Shown in pieces: positions 1-4,180 of a stretch of DNA of 5,130 nucleotides. Source of the DNA: Actinomycetota bacterium (GTDB lineage Bacteria > Actinomycetota > Actinomycetes > S36-B12 > UBA5976); the NCBI GenBank assembly GCA_009923375.1, contig RFTO01000100.1, forward strand, positions 1 through 5,130. Direction: 5' to 3'. The notes under the pieces are model-generated. The model did no database searches. It had not been told where the DNA came from and saw only the letters and a list, made by a program, of their open reading frames with translations. The position numbers and the translations under genes were made by a program. Positions within the stretch are counted from its first letter, which is position 1. Every line of letters starts with the position of its first letter.

Positions 1-1248
1 ACGTGGCTTGCGACGATCACGGGCTATTCAGCGGTGAGTGTTCAACCCAATGCGGGTTCACAGGGGGAGTTCGCAGGCCTGCTCGCGATCGCTGGCTACC
101 ACCAAGCCCGAGGGGAGGGGCACCGTGATATCTGCCTCATCCCATCAAGTGCACATGGCACCAATGCTGCCAGCGCGGTGATGGCCGGGATGAAGGTCGT
201 TGTCGTCAGCTGTGATGAGCGCGGCAATGTCGACTTGGATGATGTGAGAAACAAGATCAATGACTACGCGGATCGCCTCGCGGCATTGATGATCACCTAT
301 CCCTCTACTCATGGGGTCTTCGAGGCACAAGTGAGTGAACTGTGCGCGATGGTGCACGCCAGCGGGGGTCAGGTGTATGTGGACGGTGCCAACCTCAATG
401 CGCTCGTTGGCCTGGCGCAACCAGGCGCCTTCGGAGCAGATGTGTCACACCTGAACTTGCACAAGACCTTCTGCATCCCTCACGGTGGTGGTGGTCCCGG
501 AGTCGGACCGATCGGCGTCCGGGAACATTTAATTCCCTTCCTGCCTAGCCACCCTCTGCGGCCAGATGCGGGCCCACGTGAGCACGGGGTCGATGCCGAT
601 GGAGTCGGCCCGATCAGCGGTGCGCCTTGGGGGAGTGCCGGCGTCCTGCCGATCCCGTGGATGTACATCGCCATGATGGGTCCAGATGGCCTCACCGCCG
701 CAACCGTTCAGGCCATCGTTTCGGCAAATTACATCGCTGCGCGCCTTCGCGCTCATTACCCCGTGTTGTATGCAGGGGAGCATGGCTTCGTCGCCCATGA
801 GTGCATCTTGGATGTCCGCGGCATCACCAAGCAGACCGGAGTGACGGTCGATGACATCGCCAAGCGACTGATGGATTACGGCTTCCATGCACCGACGATG
901 AGTTTCCCTGTTGCGGGCACCTTGATGGTGGAGCCGACGGAGAGCGAGTCATTGGACGAACTGGATCGATTCTGCGACGCGATGATTGCTATCGCTGGGG
1001 AAATTGACGCTGTCGAGCGCGGAACATGGGATGTGGATGCGAGTCCGCTTCGAAACGCCCCCCACACGGCCGCATCGTTAGTGGGTGAGTGGCCTTGGGC
1101 GTACGACCGCGCCACCGCGGTCTTCCCCCCAGGCATCGAGCCAGCACAGAAATACTGGCCACCGGTGGGTCGCATCGACGGCGCCTACGGAGACCGCAAT
1201 CTTGTGTGCTCCTGCCCAAGTCCGGCCGAGATGGCTAGCTACGCCTGA
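1..1248 (+). CDS. gcvP: Glycine dehydrogenase (decarboxylating), P-protein; C-terminal 415 residues, 5' end outside window
   Basis: This is the P-protein of the cytoplasmic glycine cleavage system. It decarboxylates glycine on PLP and passes the aminomethyl group to the lipoyl arm of GcvH. The frame is open from the first base, so the gene starts upstream; a GTG at 34 is internal, because family-like sequence (ITGYSAVSVQPNAGSQGE) runs through it. Visible landmarks are SAHGTNAASA, the YPSTHGVFE segment, DGANLNALVG, and HLNLHKTFCIPHGGGGPG, whose lysine (codon 463-465) is the expected PLP Schiff-base residue, followed by a glycine-rich loop. The near-invariant stretch GFHAPTMSFPVAGTLM and the tail YGDRNLVCSC precede a normal TGA. 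About 415 of the usual roughly 950 residues are present, in line with a one-chain GcvP of the E. coli type; the split-subunit (GcvPB) form cannot be strictly excluded because the N-terminal half is not visible. The gene converges on the HAD gene with a 14-nt gap. No frameshift or lost catalytic residue is seen. Confidence 0.97.
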   Translation, partial: TWLATITGYSAVSVQPNAGSQGEFAGLLAIAGYHQARGEGHRDICLIPSSAHGTNAASAVMAGMKVVVVSCDERGNVDLDDVRNKINDYADRLAALMITYPSTHGVFEAQVSELCAMVHASGGQVYVDGANLNALVGLAQPGAFGADVSHLNLHKTFCIPHGGGGPGVGPIGVREHLIPFLPSHPLRPDAGPREHGVDADGVGPISGAPWGSAGVLPIPWMYIAMMGPDGLTAATVQAIVSANYIAARLRAHYPVLYAGEHGFVAHECILDVRGITKQTGVTVDDIAKRLMDYGFHAPTMSFPVAGTLMVEPTESESLDELDRFCDAMIAIAGEIDAVERGTWDVDASPLRNAPHTAASLVGEWPWAYDRATAVFPPGIEPAQKYWPPVGRIDGAYGDRNLVCSCPSPAEMASYA

Positions 1249-1262
1249 CCCCGAGGAATTGC

Positions 1263-1799
1263 TTAGGTTCGACCTGTTGTCTCTTGAGCGTCCTGTAGGA
1301 CCCCTATGAGGGCCTGTGCAGAGTTCGCCCATGTAACGTGAGTAACGGGGTAACCCTGGGCACGAAGGGCCTGCACAACTGCGTCGTCATCGTCGTAAAC
1401 GGCGCTGATCGCCGCGGGTCCACCCAATCGAGCCAGCACCTCGGGTTTGAACAGTCGGGCGGGTCTGCGGTCTCGGTCTGGTCGCAGGTGCACAGGTGCG
1501 GCTGGGAACCCGCCAGCAGCCAACCAAAGGGTTGTCACACGACGCAAACGCTCTGGTCGGCCCGACAGATAGATGATGGCTTCTTCACGCTCCTGTGCGG
1601 CCTTTACGGCAGTTAAGCCATCCGAGAGCACGGTGTCATCTGCCGCTGCGGCAAAGAAGGCGTCCCAGTTCTTGGGTGTGGATGCCAGATGTACGAGCCG
1701 GTGTGCCACGTCAGCGAGAACTCCGTCGATGTCGAACACACAGATCAGAGCTGGCTGGCGCGCGCCGGCGTGTGCATCAGATATCTCAGTGCCTTTCAC
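1263..1799 (-). CDS. HAD-superfamily phosphatase, similar to the polynucleotide kinase 3'-phosphatase domain
   Basis: A 178-residue stand-alone HAD-fold protein. Motif I is FDIDGVLAD (D23 nucleophile, D25 acid/base), motif II is YLSGRPE (S79, R81), the motif III lysine is in LFKPE (K118), and motif IV is YDDDDAVV (D136-D139). The spacing and the segments WLAAGGF, HLRPDRDRR and the closing YPVTHVTWA resemble the phosphatase half of T4 Pnkp (DVDGTLA, SGR, IDDR, VV), which removes 3' phosphates from nucleic-acid ends. No kinase P-loop is present, so this is a phosphatase-only protein; its true substrate is unknown and could be another phosphoester. Start: GTG at 1799-1797 is preceded directly by an in-frame TAG, so it is the most upstream possible start. 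GGTGA lies 7 nt before it, and the only other start-like codon nearby (GTG at V21) would leave just two residues before the motif I nucleophile. No signal peptide or membrane segment is seen, so it is cytoplasmic. It is divergent from the GDPD gene and convergent with gcvP. Fold assignment is strong; substrate is inference. Confidence 0.88.
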   Translation of the reverse strand: MKGTEISDAHAGARQPALICVFDIDGVLADVAHRLVHLASTPKNWDAFFAAAADDTVLSDGLTAVKAAQEREEAIIYLSGRPERLRRVTTLWLAAGGFPAAPVHLRPDRDRRPARLFKPEVLARLGGPAAISAVYDDDDAVVQALRAQGYPVTHVTWANSAQALIGVLQDAQETTGRT

Positions 1800-1806
1800 C
1801 TAGACA

Positions 1807-1811
1807 TCACC
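1807..1811 (-). promoter_or_regulatory. Ribosome binding site of the HAD phosphatase gene
   Basis: GGTGA on the minus strand is complementary to the anti-Shine-Dalgarno end of 16S rRNA. It sits 7 nt before the GTG at 1799, which supports that non-ATG start. Confidence 0.55.
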
Positions 1812-1943
1812 GCCCGATGTTGCGCCCTGCATGACCACCTGCATGATCATGGCTTCGGACATGGCGGAAGACTACGGGGCGGATGTCCTCGCCCGTGTGT
1901 AGCGAACTGTCATAATGTATCTTATCGGCATAACTCAGAAGAC

Positions 1944-1972
1944 TTTATCTCACATCACAGGTCGGCTACTTT
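1944..1972 (+). promoter_or_regulatory. Possible promoter giving a leaderless GDPD transcript
   Basis: TACTTT (1967-1972, fits TAnnnT) ends 7 nt before the GDPD ATG at 1980. A weak -35-like TTTATC lies at 1944-1949, with a 17-nt spacer. A start of transcription at or next to the ATG would give a leaderless mRNA, which is common in actinobacteria and would explain the lack of a good Shine-Dalgarno. The -35 match is poor, so this stays a candidate. Confidence 0.3.
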
Positions 1973-1979
1973 GACCAAT

Positions 1980-2771
1980 ATGACCTCTCTGGGAGCGCCC
2001 GCCCCCAAACACGACTACCTCGCCGATGTGCCCTTTGTCGCGATGGCTCATCGAGGCGGGGCAGCGGAAAACACGGAGAACTCAGCGACAGCATTCGCAC
2101 ATGCCGTGGGCCTCGGGTTCAGGTACATCGAAACCGATGTGCGCTCCACTCATGACGGGGTCGTGGTCATTCACCACGATGCGAACCTTGAGCGAACGAC
2201 AGATGGACAAGGACTACTTTCTAGCCGCTCCTGGAGCGATGTGTGCACGATGCAGCAGGCGAGCGGCGATCACCCCATGAGCTTGACGGATGCCTTGGAT
2301 GCCTTTCCGGACACTCGATTCAACATCGACTGCAAAGACGATGTGACCGTGCCTCACCTGCTAGCAACTCTCGAAAAACTCGGGCGCACCTACTTCCCGA
2401 GGCTTTGTGTCGCCTCGTTCCGGGATGATCGCGTTGCTGCCGTACAACGGCACTTCGGTGGCGCTGTCGCCACATCTGCTGGCTCTGCCGAGGTAGTCGC
2501 CTGGATTCGCACCTCTTATATGGGCAAGAAAATCGCCACGACTGCCTCCATCGCGGCGCAGGTGCCCGTCACGGTCCTCGGCCTGCCCTTGATTAGTGCT
2601 CGTTTCCTTGCAACTGCCACTCGATTGAACTGCCATGTGCATGCCTGGACCGTGAATGACGAACCCACGATGGCACGCCTTATTGACGCCGGTGTCCACG
2701 GAATCGTCACAGATCAACCAACGCTGCTTCGCGAGGTACTCACCGCCCGAGGTCTGTGGTTTCCAGCTTGA
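1980..2771 (+). CDS. Glycerophosphodiester phosphodiesterase (GDPD family)
   Basis: A 263-residue TIM-barrel phosphodiesterase that hydrolyses deacylated phospholipids (glycerophosphodiesters) to sn-glycerol-3-phosphate and an alcohol. Motifs in order: AHRGGAAENT (H24, R25, E30, N31), IETDVRSTHDG (E51, D53), VIHHDANLERTTDGQG (catalytic H66 followed by D67), FNIDCK (D117, K119; many family members have Glu where D117 stands), HAWTVND (W223) and IVTDQP near the C-terminus. The length suits a single-domain bacterial enzyme of the UgpQ type. There is no signal peptide or membrane helix, so it probably acts in the cytoplasm. Start: ATG at 1980, since homology begins about 20 residues later; the same frame is open much farther upstream, but that part runs antisense to the HAD gene and has no ATG after 1689. 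The Shine-Dalgarno is weak. It points the same way as rbpA but is separated by 269 nt, so it is probably a separate transcript. Exact substrate range cannot be read from the sequence. Confidence 0.95.
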   Translation: MTSLGAPAPKHDYLADVPFVAMAHRGGAAENTENSATAFAHAVGLGFRYIETDVRSTHDGVVVIHHDANLERTTDGQGLLSSRSWSDVCTMQQASGDHPMSLTDALDAFPDTRFNIDCKDDVTVPHLLATLEKLGRTYFPRLCVASFRDDRVAAVQRHFGGAVATSAGSAEVVAWIRTSYMGKKIATTASIAAQVPVTVLGLPLISARFLATATRLNCHVHAWTVNDEPTMARLIDAGVHGIVTDQPTLLREVLTARGLWFPA

Positions 2772-2773
2772 CA

Positions 2774-2805
2774 GCTTCATCTTTGCACGCTTCATCTTTG
2801 CACGC
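2774..2805. repeat. 15-bp tandem duplication directly after the GDPD stop codon
   Basis: GCTTCATCTTTGCAC occurs twice head-to-tail (2774-2788 and 2789-2803), and the next two bases (GC) begin a third copy. It starts 3 nt after the TGA. The copies are identical, which suggests a recent slippage duplication in non-coding sequence. Confidence 0.95.
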
Positions 2806-2862
2806 CTTACCTCCGCCGCGACAGCACCAGCCAAAGCCTCGTTGACCACCTGCCATCTGCTG

Positions 2863-2884
2863 CGCCACGGACACTGGTGTGGCG
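2863..2884 (+). terminator. Candidate terminator hairpin downstream of GDPD
   Basis: CGCCAC (2863-2868) pairs with GTGGCG (2879-2884) across a 10-nt loop, and the stem is followed by only three T residues (2885-2887). The position, about 90 nt after the GDPD stop and ahead of the rbpA promoter region, suits a terminator. The short stem and poor T-tract keep confidence low. Confidence 0.33.
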
Positions 2885-2960
2885 TTTGAGATAGGTCGCC
2901 GTCGGGAACATTCTTAACTGATCGGCGGCGTGCGGCAGTGCGGCATGCCACCCGCGCCGA

Positions 2961-2986
2961 GGAACCCCGTCGTCTGTGTGTGCGTC
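2961..2986 (+). promoter_or_regulatory. Candidate ECF-sigma promoter for rbpA
   Basis: GGAACC (2961-2966) and CGTC (2983-2986) are separated by 16 nt. This is the general -35/-10 layout of promoters used by many ECF sigma factors in actinobacteria (GGAAC with CGTC or CGTT). Transcription would begin near 2993, giving a leader of about 48 nt before the rbpA ATG. In Streptomyces coelicolor, rbpA is under the stress ECF factor SigR, so such control is plausible, although the SigR-type GTT -10 is not what is seen here. This is a pattern match, not proof. Confidence 0.42.
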
Positions 2987-3017
2987 CTAAAGAGCACAGC
3001 CGCGTTATCTGACGGCC

Positions 3018-3041
3018 ATGTCGAAGGCAGGTGACCTGTGA
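3018..3041 (+). CDS. Possible 7-codon upstream ORF (MSKAGDL) coupled to rbpA
   Basis: ATG at 3018 opens a 7-codon frame whose TGA (3039-3041) overlaps the first base of the rbpA ATG (3041) as TGATG, the classic arrangement for translational coupling by re-initiation. The rbpA Shine-Dalgarno lies inside it. Its own ribosome binding site is weak (GACGG just upstream), and the peptide has no recognisable attenuation codons. It may be a chance frame. Confidence 0.25.
   Translation: MSKAGDL
3029..3034 (+). promoter_or_regulatory. Ribosome binding site of rbpA
   Basis: AGGTGA matches the extended Shine-Dalgarno and ends 6 nt before the ATG at 3041. It would be only 3 nt from the in-frame GTG at 3038, so it favours the ATG as the start. 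Confidence 0.6.
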
Positions 3042-3400
3042 TGAGTGAAATCTTCAACATCGAGTTACTCGGTGATATCGCACATCGCGATTCCGCAACA
3101 GCCGGAGTTAGTGAATTTGCTGCCCGGGTGCGCGTCATTTACGTCTGCGACAAGGGTCACTACTTTGGTATCCCGCTGGCAGCAGATGTGGTGCCGCCGA
3201 TTGCGTGGATGTGCCGCTGCGGACACGATGCCAGTAGGCCAGGATTCACCATCCCCGACGATAAGCCGGCCCGAACTGGCCGTACGCACTATGAAATTCT
3301 GCGGGAGCGGCGCACTGAGGGGTTCCTGGAAAAGTTACTCACGCAGGAACTCCGCAAGTTGCGCACCAGTGAGAAAGAGCAGTCGTCCCAAGCCTCGTGA
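3041..3400 (+). CDS. rbpA: RNA polymerase-binding protein RbpA (divergent)
   Basis: A 119-residue protein. RbpA binds RNA polymerase and group 1/2 sigma factors, stabilising the open promoter complex in actinobacteria. From the ATG: a divergent N-terminal tail (residues 1-30), a small beta core with VRVIYVCDKGHYFGIPL (C36, H40) and PPIAWMCRCGHDA (C58, C60, H62), a basic linker (DKPARTGRTH), and the C-terminal sigma-interaction helix YEILRERRTEGFLEKLLTQELRKLR, which carries the paired arginines expected to contact sigma region 2. Related RbpA proteins that bind zinc have a CxxC at the second knuckle; here it is CxC with a nearby His. The N-terminus also lacks the usual LRGSRLG-like basic stretch. 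The gene lies convergent to ppm, the same arrangement as Rv2050/Rv2051c in M. tuberculosis. The ATG is preferred over the GTG three bases earlier because of ribosome-binding-site spacing. The family call is firm; full functional equivalence to classical RbpA is inferred. Confidence 0.92.
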   Translation: MSEIFNIELLGDIAHRDSATAGVSEFAARVRVIYVCDKGHYFGIPLAADVVPPIAWMCRCGHDASRPGFTIPDDKPARTGRTHYEILRERRTEGFLEKLLTQELRKLRTSEKEQSSQAS

Positions 3401-3417
3401 ACGAGTGCTTCAGGGGA

Positions 3418-3444
3418 CCGCTGGTCAGTGACGAGTGACCGCGG
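3418..3444. terminator. Hairpin between convergent rbpA and ppm, candidate shared terminator
   Basis: CCGC-T-GGTCA (3418-3427) pairs with TGACCGCGG (3436-3444): nine base pairs with one bulged T and an 8-nt loop. It spans the last codons and the stop of ppm, 18 nt after the rbpA stop, so it could act on both transcripts. There is no T-tract on either side. A smaller competing hairpin (GACC-GCT-GGTC, 3416-3426) is also possible. Confidence 0.35.
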
Positions 3445-4180
3445 CCATTAGGTCTTGGAAGCCCCAAACTGTGACGCGCCACAGTGCTTCCCTCACGATT
3501 GAGTTGCTCATCTTGCTATAGCCGAGAGCACGTTCAACGAAGGTGATGGGAACTTCCCGAATGCGGATACCAGCCTTGTGGACACGCCTCGTCATATCAA
3601 CCTGAAAGCAATACCCCGCCGATTGGATACTGCTCAAATCCAGTTGGCGCAGGGTTTGCGCTCTGAACACACGGAATCCGCCCGTCGCATCTGCAACTGG
3701 CAGACGCAGCATCATTCGCGTGTAGAGGTTTCCGCCGCGGGACAGCAGCAGCCGGTGCACAGGCCAATTGACGACCGTTCCCCCACGCACCCAGCGCGAC
3801 CCAAGCACCAAGCCGACATCCGGCGAACCAGTGGCAACCTCAAGCAATATTTTCAAGTCGGCTGCTCGATGTGATCCATCGGCGTCCATCTCAACGATGA
3901 GCTCGTATCCGCGATTTAGTGCCTCTTGGAAACCTGCAATGTAAGCGACGCCCAGCCCTTGCTTACCGGGCCTGTGTAGAACACTGACTCGGGAATCATG
4001 GCGCGCTAAGTCATCGGCGAGTTGACCGGTGCCATCAGGTGAGTTGTCATCCACCACCAGCACATCTACCCCAGGACAATGTTCGGCAATCGCCGCAACA
4101 GCCACTGGGAGAGATTCGCGCTCGTTGTAGGTGGGAACGATGACGAGCGTCTTGGGATCCGTGGGACCGCCGTCACTCAC
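3425..4180 (-). CDS. ppm1: Polyprenol-phosphate-mannose synthase (GT2, DPM1-type)
   Basis: A 251-residue family 2 glycosyltransferase that moves mannose from GDP-mannose to polyprenyl phosphate at the inner face of the membrane; the product feeds lipoglycan synthesis and protein O-mannosylation in actinobacteria. Visible: VPTYNE (15-20), VVDDNSPDGT (42-51), the metal-binding DAD in MDADGSH (D99, D101), GSRWVRGG (127-134), GGFRVF (167-172) and the family tail FVERALGYSKMS (214-225). It has no transmembrane helices, as in the soluble DPM1 class, so membrane contact is peripheral. Start: GTG at 4180-4178 with a perfect AGGAGG 4 nt upstream, both inside the end of lnt, giving an 8-nt overlap (GTGAGTGA) and probable translational coupling. 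In M. tuberculosis the same two domains form one Lnt-Ppm protein; here they are separate genes, as reported for M. smegmatis. A different GT2 acceptor (for example dolichol-phosphate-glucose type) is possible but less likely in this context. Confidence 0.93.
   Translation of the reverse strand: MSDGGPTDPKTLVIVPTYNERESLPVAVAAIAEHCPGVDVLVVDDNSPDGTGQLADDLARHDSRVSVLHRPGKQGLGVAYIAGFQEALNRGYELIVEMDADGSHRAADLKILLEVATGSPDVGLVLGSRWVRGGTVVNWPVHRLLLSRGGNLYTRMMLRLPVADATGGFRVFRAQTLRQLDLSSIQSAGYCFQVDMTRRVHKAGIRIREVPITFVERALGYSKMSNSIVREALWRVTVWGFQDLMAAVTRH

Larger units (their letters stand above)
1800..1979. promoter_or_regulatory. Divergent intergenic region between HAD phosphatase and GDPD genes
   Basis: This 180-nt non-coding stretch must carry the promoters of both flanking divergent genes. 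Its part from about 1908 to 1950 is clearly more AT-rich than the surroundings and contains several TAnnnT hexamers on both strands (for example TAATGT at 1913-1918 and TATCTT at 1918-1923 on plus), but none has a good -35 partner, so I do not assign exact promoters here. It also holds a 9-bp direct repeat CCTGCATGA (1826-1834 and 1838-1846, period 12) and a perfect palindrome CATGATCATG (1842-1851) that overlaps the second copy; together they could be an operator. The plus-strand frame of the GDPD gene stays open through this region, but the translation does not resemble a protein family. Confidence 0.5.
2772..3040. other. Non-coding region between GDPD and rbpA
   Basis: These 269 nt contain the 15-bp tandem duplication, the weak terminator hairpin, the ECF-like promoter and the short upstream ORF listed separately. 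A GC-rich partial inverted repeat (about 2925-2956, with GGCATGCC inside) is also present. No tRNA-like or family-like coding sequence is seen; minus-strand reading through here runs on into antisense of the GDPD gene and is judged spurious. Confidence 0.6.

Noticed and set aside
529..888. Minus-strand open frame antisense to gcvP
   Set aside because: It is a shadow of the gcvP coding sequence, which is strongly conserved across this whole stretch.
1689..1979. Upstream extension of the GDPD frame, with a His-rich stretch (HDHLHDHGFGH)
   Set aside because: The frame is open, but its first part is antisense to the HAD gene, there is no ATG between 1689 and 1980, and GDPD homology begins after the ATG at 1980. 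The His pattern comes from the CATGA-rich repeat and palindrome.
2768..2796. Perfect TTGACA -35 hexamer at the GDPD stop
   Set aside because: No acceptable -10 hexamer occurs 16-19 nt downstream, and no gene begins soon after it.
2656..2889. Plus-strand open frame overlapping the end of GDPD
   Set aside because: It is out of frame with GDPD, has repeat-derived FIFARFIFAR and no ribosome binding site, and is best explained as a shadow.
2904..2932. GGGAAC as a possible SigR-type -35 box for rbpA
   Set aside because: There is no GTT at the 16-20 nt spacing expected for SigR-type promoters; the GGAACC/CGTC pair at 2961-2986 is a better candidate.
2361..2951. Minus-strand open frame of 196 codons containing RAKMKRAKMK
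   Set aside because: Most of it is antisense to the well-supported GDPD gene, the repeated peptide is just the 15-bp tandem duplication, and no family resemblance is seen.
3045..3431. Plus-strand open frame of 128 codons within rbpA
   Set aside because: It is the alternative frame of rbpA. The rbpA frame has clear family motifs and a Shine-Dalgarno; this one has neither.
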